DNA from: Phenylobacterium sp.
Lineage (GTDB): Bacteria > Pseudomonadota > Alphaproteobacteria > Caulobacterales > Caulobacteraceae
Reading direction: 5' to 3'
NCBI RefSeq assembly: GCF_020253645.1
Contig: NZ_JADCBG010000141.1
Span: 1-51,081, forward strand
DNA length: 51,081 nt
A model generated the notes under the pieces. The model did not search any database, was not told where the DNA came from, and worked only from the letters and a program-made list of their open reading frames with translations. How positions within the stretch are numbered: position 1 is the first letter of the stretch; the number at the start of each line of letters is the position of its first letter. A program made the position numbers and the translations under genes. Shown here piece after piece: positions 25,369 to 34,744 of this stretch.

Positions 25369-26393
25369 GTCCGGTGCGAGTGGTCGTCGTCGATGACTCC
25401 CCCACGATGCGGGGGCTCATCGGCGCCTTGCTTCGGCGGGACCCCGAGATCGATGTCGTTGGCTTCGCTGGGGACCCTTACCAGGCGCGTCAGACCATCA
25501 AGGAGCTTAACCCGGACGTCATTACGCTCGACATCGAGATGCCCAACATGAACGGCCTCGAGTTTCTCGAGCGCATCATGAGGCTCAGGCCCATGCCGGT
25601 TGTGATGGTCTCGACCCTGACCCAGGCTGGTGCGGAGGCTTCGCTTCGCGCGCTTGAGCTCGGCGCGGTGGACTGCGTCGGAAAGTCATCGAACACCATA
25701 GACGCCAGGATCGGCCTCGGCGAACTGGCCGAGAAGGTGAAGACGGCGGCCGGGGCTCGTGTCCGGCCCTCCTCGACACCAACGCCGCCGCCGCCAGCGA
25801 CTGAGTACCGCGGTTCCGACGGTATTGTTGCGATTGGGGCGTCCACCGGAGGAGTCGAAGCGCTTCTGAGTGTGATCTCACACTTTCCGGCCAACTGCCC
25901 GCCAACGGTCATCACGCAGCACATGCCGGCTGTCTTTACTGTCAGCTTCGCAGCCAGACTTGATCGGGTGACCCCGGCCAGCGTGTCCGAGGCGTTTGAC
26001 GGCGCGCCGCTTCGACCCGGGAAAATCTATCTCGCGCCGGGTGGCGAAAGGCATCTCGAAGTGGTGAAGGCCGGTGGCGGTCTGCAATGCCGCCTGCGCG
26101 ATGGCGAACCGGTCAGCGGACACCGTCCCTCAGTTGACGCCCTGTTCTCATCTGTCGCCTCGGTTTGTGGACCGACCGCCGTGGGGGCCATCCTGACCGG
26201 CATGGGCCGCGACGGAGCAGCCTCGCTGAAACTCATGCGGGAGGCGGGCGCCCGTACCGTCGGGCAGGATGAGGAGAGCTGCGTCGTCTATGGTATGCCC
26301 AGGGTGGCCAACGAAATGGGCGGTGTCGAGCATCAGGTCCCACTCGAGAAAATCGGTCCACTGTTACTCAAACTTGCCGAAAAGAGGAAGTAA
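25365..26393 (+). CDS. cheB: CheB: receptor methylesterase/deamidase
   Basis: The 342-residue protein has a receiver domain (D10/D11, phosphoacceptor D56 in [12 protein letters not shown]) joined by a Pro-rich linker to the esterase domain with Ser in [11 protein letters not shown], His in ITQHMPAVF and Asp in GMGRDGA. Phosphorylation by CheA activates removal of receptor methyl groups. It overlaps cheR by ATGA. Confidence 0.96.
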   Translation: MSPVRVVVVDDSPTMRGLIGALLRRDPEIDVVGFAGDPYQARQTIKELNPDVITLDIEMPNMNGLEFLERIMRLRPMPVVMVSTLTQAGAEASLRALELGAVDCVGKSSNTIDARIGLGELAEKVKTAAGARVRPSSTPTPPPPATEYRGSDGIVAIGASTGGVEALLSVISHFPANCPPTVITQHMPAVFTVSFAARLDRVTPASVSEAFDGAPLRPGKIYLAPGGERHLEVVKAGGGLQCRLRDGEPVSGHRPSVDALFSSVASVCGPTAVGAILTGMGRDGAASLKLMREAGARTVGQDEESCVVYGMPRVANEMGGVEHQVPLEKIGPLLLKLAEKRK

Positions 26394-26783
26394 ATGCCCG
26401 CTGCTTCAGCATTATCAGTACTGATTGTCGACGACCAGGCGACAATGCGGTCGCTGGTTCGTAATGGCCTAAAGCAGATTGGCGTGACGAATATTCGCGA
26501 GGCCGGCGATGGAGAGGAGGCGGTTTCCGCTCTTGTGGCGCGTCCCGCGAACCTCGTCATTACGGACTTCAACATGCCGAAACTCGATGGAATGGGACTG
26601 CTGCGGGCCATCCGAACCTACGAGCCCATTCGGAACACCGCGGTTATCATGTTGACTGGCCGTGCCGACCCTGAACTCGTGAAGCGCGCTTCACAGTATG
26701 GCGTTAACAATTACCTTGTAAAACCCTTCACAGTCGTGACCTTGAGGGGGAAAATTGAAGAAGTATTCGGGGCAATAACATAA
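26394..26783 (+). CDS. cheYII: CheYII: single-domain response regulator
   Basis: The 129-residue receiver domain has D13/D14 (IVDDQATMRSL), phosphoacceptor D58 (LVITDFNMPKLDG), Thr in IMLTGRAD and Lys in YLVKPF. It starts directly after the cheB stop. By position it corresponds to Caulobacter cheYII, the regulator usually credited with motor control. Its 3' end and the start of cheD have clearly lower GC than the rest of the operon. Confidence 0.93.
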   Translation: MPAASALSVLIVDDQATMRSLVRNGLKQIGVTNIREAGDGEEAVSALVARPANLVITDFNMPKLDGMGLLRAIRTYEPIRNTAVIMLTGRADPELVKRASQYGVNNYLVKPFTVVTLRGKIEEVFGAIT

Positions 26784-27322
26784 TGATGGCCACCGATCAT
26801 TTATCTTTACATATGCCTGTTAAGTTCCATGTTGTTCAGGGAGAACATCGCGTTTCGTCAAATCAAGATGAAATGTTGTTAACAATTCTTGGTTCTTGCG
26901 TCTCGGCGTGTCTTTATGACCCGCTTCGGGGAGTGGGGGGGATGAATCATTTTCTCTTGGCGGACGGTGATGGCCAGGAAGCCATGCGGTATGGTGTTTA
27001 TGCAATGGAAATACTGATAAATGATCTTCTCAAGATGGGAGCGTCCAGGGATCGCCTTCAGGCGAAACTGTTTGGCGGCGCCAAGATCATGGAGCGCCTG
27101 AACGATATCGGCGCAGAGAACGCACGCTTCGCCCGGAAGTTCCTTGCCACCGAAGGCATACCGGTCGTCGGTGAGAGCCTGGGAGGTCGCCGCGCCCGGC
27201 GGATAGAGTTCTGGCCTGTAGGCGGTCGGGCCAGGCAGCGGGAGATCGATCAGTTTGTGGAGGCGGTCGCGGCGCGTCCGAATCCAAGACAGGTCGCAGA
27301 CGACGCGATCGAGCTCTTCTGA
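26783..27322 (+). CDS. cheD: CheD: receptor deamidase
   Basis: The 179-residue protein carries the CheD signature LTILGSCVSACLYDPLRGVGGMNHFLLADG, with Cys in GSC and His in NHF as catalytic residues (given here as separate motifs GSCVSACLYD and GGMNHFLLA). KLFGGAKIM is also standard. It deamidates receptor glutamines. It overlaps cheYII by one base. The first 180 bases are AT-rich compared with neighbours and include GTTAACAATT, which also occurs 3' in cheYII; an internal promoter is possible but unproven. Confidence 0.93.
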   Translation: MMATDHLSLHMPVKFHVVQGEHRVSSNQDEMLLTILGSCVSACLYDPLRGVGGMNHFLLADGDGQEAMRYGVYAMEILINDLLKMGASRDRLQAKLFGGAKIMERLNDIGAENARFARKFLATEGIPVVGESLGGRRARRIEFWPVGGRARQREIDQFVEAVAARPNPRQVADDAIELF

Positions 27323-27699
27323 TGTTCGCCCAGGCTCCGACTGCGGGGATGGCGCAGATGAAACCCTCCGGACTTCTCTCTCTCAGGGATTTACTCTCAC
27401 GGGTAGCCCATGAGATCGAGGTAAACTCTGTTCTTGCCAGTGACTTCCACGATGTGGTGTCCGAGCTGGCGGCCGAGAACATGACCGCCAGTGTCATTGA
27501 ACGTCTACAGGCGCTTGATCTGATATCTCAGACACTGGCGGAGATCGGTATCTTCCTGACCACTATAAGCGCGATTTGCCCCTCGGATCAGACGGTGCCG
27601 GAGAGTGTCCTGGATGACATCAGGCTGGCGGACCTCCGGGACCGCCTTCAGGGTAAGGCGCCGGACGTCACGGGGTCCGTCGACCCAGAGCTCTGGTGA
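27322..27699 (+). CDS. cheU: CheU-like accessory chemotaxis protein
   Basis: The 125-residue all-helical protein includes LSLRDLLSRVAHEIEVNSVLASDFHDVVSEL and LQALDLISQTLAEIGIFL (two separate helices). Its position between cheD and cheYIII matches cheU of Caulobacter. No enzymatic motif is seen; a four-helix, CheZ-like or scaffold role is possible but unproven. Stop and start are joined as TGATG with cheD. Confidence 0.75.
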   Translation: MFAQAPTAGMAQMKPSGLLSLRDLLSRVAHEIEVNSVLASDFHDVVSELAAENMTASVIERLQALDLISQTLAEIGIFLTTISAICPSDQTVPESVLDDIRLADLRDRLQGKAPDVTGSVDPELW

Positions 27700-27708
27700 G
27701 AACGTCTG

Positions 27709-28317
27709 ATGGCGACCTTGAGGCGCATGCTGGATGGGGACAAGCTCAGGCTTGACGGCATTCATTTCCTGCTGGTCGATGACAATTCTCACGCTCTCCA
27801 GATCATGGCTCAGGTTGTTTCGGGGTTTGGCGTCCGAAACATCTCCAAGGCGGACAGCGCTGCGGCGGCCCGTCAGGCGCTCCTGCGCGGCGGAGTGGAC
27901 ATCGTGCTGACCGACGCCCAGATGCCGGGCGAGACCGGTTACCAGTTGACCGAGTGGATCCGTCGTGAGGCCCCGGAGCCCACACGCTTTGTGCCGGTCG
28001 TGATCATTACCGGACATACCCCGGAGTCTGATGTGACTCTGGGACGTGACATGGGAGCCCATTTCACCATTGCGAAGCCCTTGCTCCCAAAAGTGCTTCT
28101 TCAGCGCCTCTTCTGGATAAGCTACGAAGACCGCCAGTTTGTTCAGGCCGAGGGGTATGTGGGTCCCGATCGCCGGTTCAAGAGGCTGGGGCCCCCGGCG
28201 GATACAGATGGCCGTCGAAGCGATGACCTAAAGGGCGAAGTGGGAGAGGCCAGTCAGCCGAACCTCAGCCAGGAGGAGATTGATGCAATGATGAAACCGG
28301 CGAAGGTAGTCCTGTGA
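27709..28317 (+). CDS. cheYIII: CheYIII: response regulator with FliM-like C-terminal peptide
   Basis: The 202-residue protein has a receiver domain (D24/D25 in LVDDNSHALQIM, phosphoacceptor D69 in IVLTDAQMPGETG, Thr in IITGH, Lys in IAKPL). It is followed by a linker containing GPDRRFKRLGPPADTDGRRSDDL and the tail LSQEEIDAMM (residues 186-195). This tail closely resembles the CheY-binding peptide at the FliM N-terminus (LSQAEIDALL in E. coli). It could bind CheY-P or compete with the switch. The stop overlaps cheE by GTGA. Confidence 0.9.
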   Translation: MATLRRMLDGDKLRLDGIHFLLVDDNSHALQIMAQVVSGFGVRNISKADSAAAARQALLRGGVDIVLTDAQMPGETGYQLTEWIRREAPEPTRFVPVVIITGHTPESDVTLGRDMGAHFTIAKPLLPKVLLQRLFWISYEDRQFVQAEGYVGPDRRFKRLGPPADTDGRRSDDLKGEVGEASQPNLSQEEIDAMMKPAKVVL

Positions 28318-28787
28318 GCGGAGCGATATTCAGACGGGTGCCCAACAAGCTGGCTCAGCTCGCAGTGGGCCGTGGGGGGATAACGGTCGCTGATGCCGTG
28401 AAGCAAGCGAATACTGCGTTGGACGGACTCAAAGACACCAGCATCTCCATCATCGACGAGAAACTACTCGAGATCGACCGCCTGTTCGGGCCGGGAAATC
28501 CTGAACGAGCCGGGCTCAGCCTGGATATCCTCTACGAGAAAGCCTCGCGGATCATCGATGCAGGCGGCGGACTGCCAGACTCCGGTCTCGACGAGTGCGC
28601 GCGCGCGGTGTGTGATCTCGTTGTCCGCAGTCGTGCGAACCGTATCTGTGACTGGGACGCAATCGACGTCCATATCGCAACGTTGAAGGTCCTTCGCGTA
28701 CAGGGCCAGAGCCTGAGCGCGACGCAACGGTGGACTGTGCTGAAGGGGCTCAGCGATGTCACCGCCAAGCGCGCGGGTGAAGGCTGA
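28314..28787 (+). CDS. cheE: CheE-like chemotaxis accessory protein
   Basis: The GTG start at 28314 overlaps the cheYIII stop (GTGA), giving 157 residues. The protein is helical: GGITVADAVKQANTALDGLKD, then SIIDEKLLEIDRLF and a C-terminal helical bundle (WDAIDVHIATLKVLRVQGQS). It occupies the cheE position at the end of the Caulobacter-type operon. In Caulobacter CheE affects directional switching, but the mechanism is not clear from sequence. Confidence 0.78.
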   Translation: MSGAIFRRVPNKLAQLAVGRGGITVADAVKQANTALDGLKDTSISIIDEKLLEIDRLFGPGNPERAGLSLDILYEKASRIIDAGGGLPDSGLDECARAVCDLVVRSRANRICDWDAIDVHIATLKVLRVQGQSLSATQRWTVLKGLSDVTAKRAGEG

Positions 28788-29091
28788 ACGGCAGGCTGCG
28801 CAACCCGAAGCCCGTCATCGGCTGATCCCGGGGGCGCCCTTCGACCCTCCGCCCGCAGGAGGCTGGTGACGGGGTGGCTGTTGGAGACAGGCAGTTCGTC
28901 TTCGGCCGTGCGCATAAGCATCAGAGCCTCGCCTTCCTCGCTGGTGGTCAAAACGGTTTTGGGACCACACCGTCCAAGTCCGTCGCCCAGGGGAACTGTT
29001 GTTGATCGTTCCGGTTCGAGGGCCTGTTGCGACCGGTGTAGACCCGTTTAACTTGCCCGGTTTCCCGAACACTCTCCCCGGAGCCATTCCG
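28788..29091. other. Gap after the chemotaxis operon, no supported gene
   Basis: Short frames exist on both strands but none has protein-like composition, a good start or a family match. No clear hairpin with T-tract was found, so the che operon terminator is not identified. Confidence 0.5.
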
Positions 29092-30183
29092 ATGACCTCG
29101 ACGCCTTTCAGCGCCAGCTACGCCGAGGCCCGCGCCCGGTTTGTTCAGGCCGCGCGGGGGGCAGGGGCGGCGATGTCGTCATGGGTTCATCCCGAGCGGG
29201 GGCCTGACGACGGGGAACTCGCGACCGACTGCGCCTGGATCGGGCCGGCCGACGCCCGTCAGGTGCTCGTGCTGGTCTCGGGCACCCACGGGGTGGAAGG
29301 GTTCTGCGGGTCCGGGGCCCAGGCGGACTGGCTGCGCCGGGGCGAGGCGGCCCGGCTTGGGCCAGGACAGGCGGCCCTGCTCGTCCACGCCCTCAATCCC
29401 TATGGCTTCGCCTGGAAGCGACGGGTGACCCACGAGAATGTCGACCTGAACCGGAACTTCGTGGACTTCGCGGCTCCATTGCCGGCCAACCCGTACTATG
29501 AGGTGCTCGCGGCGGCGCTGAAACCTGCGGACTGGAGCCCGCAGACTCAGGCCGCCACCCGCAGGGTCCTGCGTGGGTTCTCCGACGCCCACGGTCCCCG
29601 CGCGCTTGCCCAGGCGGTGTCGGGCGGCCAGTACCGGTACCCGGACGGGCTGTTCTACGGCGGCGCGGAGCCCACCTGGTCGCGCCTGACGCTGGAGACG
29701 ATCTTCAGGACCTTCCTCTCCGCGGCCACCGACATCGCCATCATCGACTATCATACTGGCCTCGGCCCTGAGGGCTATGCAGAACCCATCCTCTGCGCCG
29801 CCCCCGGCACGCCGGAATACGACAGGGCCATGCACTGGTATGGCCTCGCAGCGAAGAGCCACCTGGCCGGGGACTCTGTCTCGGCGGAAATCGCCGGCGA
29901 CTGGTTGGCCGCCGCACCGGCCCTGGCCCCGCAGGCCCGGGTGACGGCGATCGCCATGGAGTTCGGCACCCAGGACGCCAATCGGGTACTCGACGCGCTC
30001 CGGGCCGATAACTGGCTCCATGCGCATGGTGATCCCCTTGGTCCCGAGGGCCAGCGCATCAAGGACCAGATCCTCGCCGCCTTCTACGTCGACACGGACC
30101 TCTGGCGGGGCATGGTCCTCGGCCAGTCGCTGATGGCGACCCGCGAGGCCCTGGCCGGCCTGAACCTGGCGGACCGGGCCTGA
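29092..30183 (+). CDS. DUF2817 family zinc-carboxypeptidase-like protein
   Basis: ATG 29092 gives 363 residues. The protein has VLVLVSGTHGVEGFCGSGAQ, THENVDLNRNFVDF and IIDYHTGLGPEGYAEPI, the zinc ligand and substrate motifs of M14-like DUF2817 proteins, and a C-terminal Glu in AIAMEFGT. It is expected to be a cytoplasmic metallo-hydrolase, possibly a peptidase or amidase. Substrate unknown. A longer upstream frame is not supported. Confidence 0.85.
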   Translation: MTSTPFSASYAEARARFVQAARGAGAAMSSWVHPERGPDDGELATDCAWIGPADARQVLVLVSGTHGVEGFCGSGAQADWLRRGEAARLGPGQAALLVHALNPYGFAWKRRVTHENVDLNRNFVDFAAPLPANPYYEVLAAALKPADWSPQTQAATRRVLRGFSDAHGPRALAQAVSGGQYRYPDGLFYGGAEPTWSRLTLETIFRTFLSAATDIAIIDYHTGLGPEGYAEPILCAAPGTPEYDRAMHWYGLAAKSHLAGDSVSAEIAGDWLAAAPALAPQARVTAIAMEFGTQDANRVLDALRADNWLHAHGDPLGPEGQRIKDQILAAFYVDTDLWRGMVLGQSLMATREALAGLNLADRA

Positions 30184-30237
30184 AGACCGAAGCGCTCTCT
30201 CGATCCCTCAGTCCAGGAGGCCCCGTTTTCGCCTGCG

Positions 30238-30739
30238 TCAACGGCGTTCGCCTGTTCGTCGAGGCGCCGGGACCCAAGCTGACGCCCGCCGGCCCTGCGC
30301 GGCCGGCCTGGAGACCAGGCCCGCATGATACCCTTGGTCGGGGGACTGACCGGGCTCGCGCAGGTCGTGGTCTATGATCATCGAGGGTGCGGGCGCCGCG
30401 AGCACGGGGGCCCGGCCTCCTGAACCATGGACCAGTGGGCCGACGACGTCCGCGGACTCTGCGACGTCCTCGGCACCGAGAAGTCCATCGTCTTCGGATA
30501 ATCCTTCGGAGGGCTCATCGCCCCGGCGTACGCCATCCGGCATCCAGGCCAGTCGCCCTGTCCTCGCCGGCGAGGGCCCGGCGTTCGGTGCGCCCCTCGC
30601 CTCAGACGGGTTCAGGCGGCAGGGCGGAGAGGTGGCCGCGGAGGTGTCTGCGGTCTTCGCCGCCAATCCCGGACCCGCCCTCTCTGAAGCGCTCAGGGGC
30701 TGGATAAGCGCAGGACGGGCGCCGCCGTCCTTCGCCTGA
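30238..30739 (+). pseudogene. Decayed alpha/beta-hydrolase (proline iminopeptidase-like)
   Basis: In frame with 30358, the sequence reads QVVVYDHRGCGRREHGGPAS, a stop, then TMDQWADDVRGLCDVLGTEKSIVFG, a stop, then SFGGLIAPAYAIRHPGQ. The second stop (TAA) lies inside the nucleophile elbow, between Gly and Ser of GxSxGG. An upstream piece VNGVRLFVEAPG and the later stretch EVSAVFAANPGPALSEALRGW fit the same family in other frames. Several shifts and stops make it non-functional. Confidence 0.7.
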
Positions 30740-30807
30740 CAATTGTCAATTGCGCGGCCTCCGGGCCGGGCTAGCCTGCAGGCTCCACCTCCAGGAGGCC
30801 CAGAACC

Positions 30808-33390
30808 GTGAGCCTGCCGCCCCCGGATTTCGCGAATGCGCCGTCTGCAGCGGGCCTCAGCGAGGCCGAGGCCACGGCGCGTCTTGCGGCCTGCGGGCCA
30901 AACGCCCTGCCGCGCCAGGGGGGACGGTCCTTCCTGCGGATTCTTGCGGATGTCCTGCGCGAACCCATGCTCGCCCTGTTGCTGGTGGCGGGCGGGGTCT
31001 ACATGGCGCTGGGCGACCTGGGGGAGGCCCTGGTCCTGGTGGCCTTCGCCGGGCTCTCCATCCTCATCACCGTGGTCCAGGAAACCCGGACCGAGCGGGC
31101 CCTGGCGGCCCTGCGCGACCTGACCAGCCCGCGCGCCCTCGTGATCCGCGGGGGGGGCCGGCGACGCATCGCGGGGCGGGAGGTCGTGCCCGGAGACCTT
31201 GTGGTCCTGTCCGAGGGCGACCGCGCGCCAGCCGACGGCTGGATCGCCGAGACCACCGGCCTCTGGACGGATGAGTCCCTCCTGACTGGCGAGTCCGTCC
31301 CCGTCGCCAAGTCCGCCTGCGGTTGGGTGGGGCCGGGCCCGGCGGGGAGACCCGGCGGCGAGGATGCGCCATTTGTCTGGGCCGGGTCGCTGGTCGTGAG
31401 GGGCTCGGGGCTCTGCATCGTCACCGCGACGGGGGCCTCCAGCGAGATCGGCCGGATCGGCAAGGTCCTGGCGACGCTGGAGCCCGTCGCCCCGCGTCTG
31501 GCGGTCCAGACCCGGCGCCTGGTCCTGGGCTTCGCCGCGGCGGGCCTGGCGGCCAGCATCCTCGCCACTGTGCTCTACGGCCTCCTGCGCGGCGGCTGGC
31601 TGGAGGCCGCCCTCGGCGGCATCGCCCTCGGCATGTCGCTCCTGCCCGAGGAATTTCCCCTCGTCCTGACCATCTTCCTCGCCATGGGCGCCCTCAGAAT
31701 GTCCCGCGAACGGGTCCTGACCCGCCGCGCGGCGGCTATCGAGACCCTTGGCTCGGCCACTGTCCTCTGTACCGACAAGACCGGCACCCTCACTGAGAAC
31801 CGGATGCGGATAGAGGAGTTGCGCCTGCCGGACGGCGGGGTCCTGGCCCGGAACGGGGAGGGCGCTCTGCTTCCCCCGGCGGCCTTCAGGCGCCTGGCGG
31901 AGCTCGGCGTCCTGGCCAGCGCCCAGCAGCCGACGGATCCCATGGAGGCGGCCTTTCACGCCCTCCTGGAGGCCTCGCCCCCGGTCGATGGCGTACTGGT
32001 CCACCCAGCCGACGGACGGGCTCTCCTGCGACACTACCCCCTCGACCCGACCCTTCTCGCCATGACCCATGTCTGGGATGGCGGACCCGAGGGCTCGGCC
32101 CGGCTGGTCGCCGCCAAGGGCGCGCCGGAGGCCATCGCCGCCCTCTGCGGCCTTGCGGGCCCGACGGCGGAGTCGGTCCGGGCCTCGGTCGAGGACATGG
32201 CCGGCCGGGGACTTCGTGTGCTGGGCGTGGCCGAGGCGGCGTGGGAGGGCGACGACCTGCCCGGGTCACATCGGGACTTCGCCTTCGCCTTCCGGGGCCT
32301 GGTCGGCCTCGCCGATCCCCTGCGCGCCTCCGTCCCGGCCGCCGTGCGCCAGTGCCGCCAGGCGGGGGTGCGCATCCTCATGGTCACCGGCGATCACCCC
32401 CGCACCGCCCGGGCCATCGCCCTCCAGGCCGGGATCGACCCCGGCGAGGTCCTCACCGGTGAGGAGATGGAACGCCTGGACGAGGCCGGTCTGCGCGAGC
32501 GGGTCCGCACGGCCGGGGTCTGCGCCCGGATCCTGCCCGAGCAGAAGCTGAGGCTGGTGCAGGCCCTGAGGTCCGGGGGCGAGGTGGTGGCCATGACCGG
32601 CGACGGGGTCAATGACGCCCCGGCCCTTCGCGCCGCCGATATCGGCGTGGCCATGGGCGGCCGGGGGGCGGACGTGGCCCGGGAGGCGGCCGCCCTCGTC
32701 CTCCTCGACGACGACTTCGGCGCCATCGCCAGCGCCATCCGGACCGGCCGGCGCATCTGGGACAATCTGCGCAAGGCCATGGGCTTCATCGTCGCGGCCC
32801 ACATCCCCATCGCCGGGCTGGCCCTCCTGCCCCTGGTGACCGGCATGCCGATCCTGCTGGGGCCCCTGCATATCGCGGTGATCGAGATGATCATCGATCC
32901 GGTCTGCGCCCTTGTCTTCGAGGCGGAGACCGACGAGGGCGACGTCATGCAGCGCCAGCCGCGTCCGCCGGAGACGGCCCTCTTCTCCCTGCCGCTTGTC
33001 GGCTGGTCGGCCGTCCAGGGCCTGCTGGTCCTTGGCGCCTCGGCGGGCCTGGTGCTGGCCCTGAACCAGGCGGGCGCCGGTCAGGGCGAGGTCCGCGCCG
33101 CCGCCTTCCTGTCCCTCGTCCTCGGAATCCTCGCCCTGATCCTGGTCAACCGCAGGTTCAGCGCCTCCCTCGCCTCGGCGGTGCGCCGGCCCAACCCGGC
33201 CCTGGCCGTTGTCCTGGCCGTGGTGACCGGTGTCCTGGCCGTCGTCTTCTTCCTGCCGCCCGCGGCGGAGCTGTTCGGGTTCTCGACTCCGGGACCGTGG
33301 GCCTTCGCTGCCGCCTGCATGGCGGCCCTTGTCGTCTTCATCGTCCTGGAGCGTCTGAAGCCCGTCCGCGCGCCAACCCTGGCGGGGTAG
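30808..33390 (+). CDS. Cation-transporting P-type ATPase (type II-like)
   Basis: The GTG start 30808 has AGGAGG upstream and gives 860 residues. Actuator motif LTGESVPVAK, TM4 motif LLPEEFP, phosphorylated D323 in CTDKTGTLTENRM, KGAPE in the nucleotide domain and GDGVNDAPALRAADIGVAMG are all present, with about eight to ten membrane segments. The PEEFP variant in TM4 is common in bacterial Ca2+/Mg2+-type pumps of uncertain specificity. It has no operon partner. Ion not assignable from sequence. Confidence 0.93.
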   Translation: MSLPPPDFANAPSAAGLSEAEATARLAACGPNALPRQGGRSFLRILADVLREPMLALLLVAGGVYMALGDLGEALVLVAFAGLSILITVVQETRTERALAALRDLTSPRALVIRGGGRRRIAGREVVPGDLVVLSEGDRAPADGWIAETTGLWTDESLLTGESVPVAKSACGWVGPGPAGRPGGEDAPFVWAGSLVVRGSGLCIVTATGASSEIGRIGKVLATLEPVAPRLAVQTRRLVLGFAAAGLAASILATVLYGLLRGGWLEAALGGIALGMSLLPEEFPLVLTIFLAMGALRMSRERVLTRRAAAIETLGSATVLCTDKTGTLTENRMRIEELRLPDGGVLARNGEGALLPPAAFRRLAELGVLASAQQPTDPMEAAFHALLEASPPVDGVLVHPADGRALLRHYPLDPTLLAMTHVWDGGPEGSARLVAAKGAPEAIAALCGLAGPTAESVRASVEDMAGRGLRVLGVAEAAWEGDDLPGSHRDFAFAFRGLVGLADPLRASVPAAVRQCRQAGVRILMVTGDHPRTARAIALQAGIDPGEVLTGEEMERLDEAGLRERVRTAGVCARILPEQKLRLVQALRSGGEVVAMTGDGVNDAPALRAADIGVAMGGRGADVAREAAALVLLDDDFGAIASAIRTGRRIWDNLRKAMGFIVAAHIPIAGLALLPLVTGMPILLGPLHIAVIEMIIDPVCALVFEAETDEGDVMQRQPRPPETALFSLPLVGWSAVQGLLVLGASAGLVLALNQAGAGQGEVRAAAFLSLVLGILALILVNRRFSASLASAVRRPNPALAVVLAVVTGVLAVVFFLPPAAELFGFSTPGPWAFAAACMAALVVFIVLERLKPVRAPTLAG

Positions 33391-33504
33391 GGCCTACCGC
33401 CTTTTGCGGGCGTCGAGGGTGGAGCAAGCCCGGTCAGACACCTCGTCCTGGCCCTACTGAGCGCCAGCTGCGGTCACGCTGCAAGACAAAGCCTCACCGC
33501 CAGC

Positions 33505-34242
33505 CTAAGCGGCGCGCCGCACAATCTCGCTTTCCGCCAAAGAGAACGGAACAATCGGGGCTGCGATCTGCAGCAATTTGAGATCCGATGAAGACCATTC
33601 CTGCGCGTCGTCATAGACGATCAGTTGATCAATCAACGGATCGTTGGCCATGCGGACGTCGAGGTTGGACGCGAGCCTCGCGTTCACGGATGACGGGTCG
33701 TTCACCACCGGGTCCACCAGCAAACGGCGCTCGCCCGAAAGCCATATGACGTTACTGAAGGTGTGTGGCTTATTGCTGTGTCCGATCACCTTTGCAGTCT
33801 TCAGGTTGTCATGAAAATGGCGCTGCAGCAGTTCCGAAAGGGACGCCTTGAAGTCACGGGTCACTTTCGCGCGAAGGTGGGCCAGTGCCCAGTCGGCCAC
33901 CTCTTTGCTGGCATTGGCAACCAGCACGACTGCGGCTGGCACGGCGTCAAGCGAAACAGGCGGAGAGTAGATAACCCCGTTTTCTACCTTTAGTCCCTGA
34001 CGCTTCACCATCCCGCGAATTTGCCGGTCTGTGATCCGGTTTCGGAAGCCAGAGCCTGCAATCTCGTCGATAGCGCCGCCGTCGTCTGACACTACGAACT
34101 CTCGGTCGCCGCCGCGCACAAACACCGATACGCCCGCATTTGACGGGTAAAGACAGTCGGTTGCGAGACGCAGAAAGTCGTCCTGCCAAAGCCACGTGCG
34201 CGTAGCGGCAAGAGAGTCGATGATGGCCTTTGGCGCGATCAC
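33505..34242 (-). CDS. DUF1828-like protein
   Basis: The GTG start at 34242 overlaps the upstream stop by GTGA. The 245-residue protein has an N-terminal region (YPSNAGVSVFVRGGDREFVVSDDGGAIDEI) with the DUF1828 pattern and a C-terminal part (FSNVIWLSGERRLLVDPVV, IVYDDAQEWSSSDLKLL) like DUF1829. These domains occur in prokaryotic accessory genomes with unknown role. GC is lower than surrounding genes. It forms a unit with the gene upstream. Confidence 0.65.
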   Translation of the reverse strand: MIAPKAIIDSLAATRTWLWQDDFLRLATDCLYPSNAGVSVFVRGGDREFVVSDDGGAIDEIAGSGFRNRITDRQIRGMVKRQGLKVENGVIYSPPVSLDAVPAAVVLVANASKEVADWALAHLRAKVTRDFKASLSELLQRHFHDNLKTAKVIGHSNKPHTFSNVIWLSGERRLLVDPVVNDPSSVNARLASNLDVRMANDPLIDQLIVYDDAQEWSSSDLKLLQIAAPIVPFSLAESEIVRRAA

Positions 34243-34733
34243 AGCAACATGGTCCGCAGCGGCAATTCGATCAGCCCGGCCGGCGGTTGCGCGATGTTGG
34301 TCTGGCTACAAAACCAGCGGAACGTCGCGTCGAACTGCCGAATAGGTGGGAGTATTCTAGCGACAGGAAGCCTGTCTGGCAATGCGTTTTGAGAACTAAA
34401 CTGACGATTGTCAGCCCACGCATGATAGTGAGGCTGATCGAATCTATGTTCGGTGATATCGGAAGGTCTGACTAAGGGATTAACGTGAGGTTCACGGTCA
34501 GTATAGTCGATGCGCCAGATGCAATTCGGCGCACAGATCATCACTCGAAATCTTAAAGGATTGATATTGGGGTAGGCGTTAACTTCAACGTGAGCCCCGC
34601 AGCTTACGCCTCCGATCTGAAGGGGGACCAGCAGGCGCGCCTCCCCTCGCTGGTATGGCTCCCAACGCGGCACTCCGCCGAGCGTTTTCGCGGAAGCCAA
34701 CATCTCGTCGATCAACTCGGCGACTGATCTCAT
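34239..34733 (-). CDS. Uncharacterised partner of the DUF1828-like protein
   Basis: ATG 34733 (MRSVAELIDEML) gives 164 residues. Its beta-rich middle (RLLVPLQIGGVSCGAHVEVNAYPNI, RFRVMICAPNCIWRIDY) suggests a small globular domain. I do not recognise it. The 4-base overlap with the DUF1828-like gene indicates co-translation and a shared function. A longer frame up to 34805 overlaps a plus-strand gene candidate. Confidence 0.6.
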   Translation of the reverse strand: MRSVAELIDEMLASAKTLGGVPRWEPYQRGEARLLVPLQIGGVSCGAHVEVNAYPNINPLRFRVMICAPNCIWRIDYTDREPHVNPLVRPSDITEHRFDQPHYHAWADNRQFSSQNALPDRLPVARILPPIRQFDATFRWFCSQTNIAQPPAGLIELPLRTMLL

Positions 34734-34744
34734 CAGGGGCGACA

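Noticed and set aside
30238-32070. 610-residue minus-strand frame opposite the P-type ATPase
   Set aside because: Opposes a gene with every P-type ATPase motif; its composition is low-complexity Gly/Gln/Arg.
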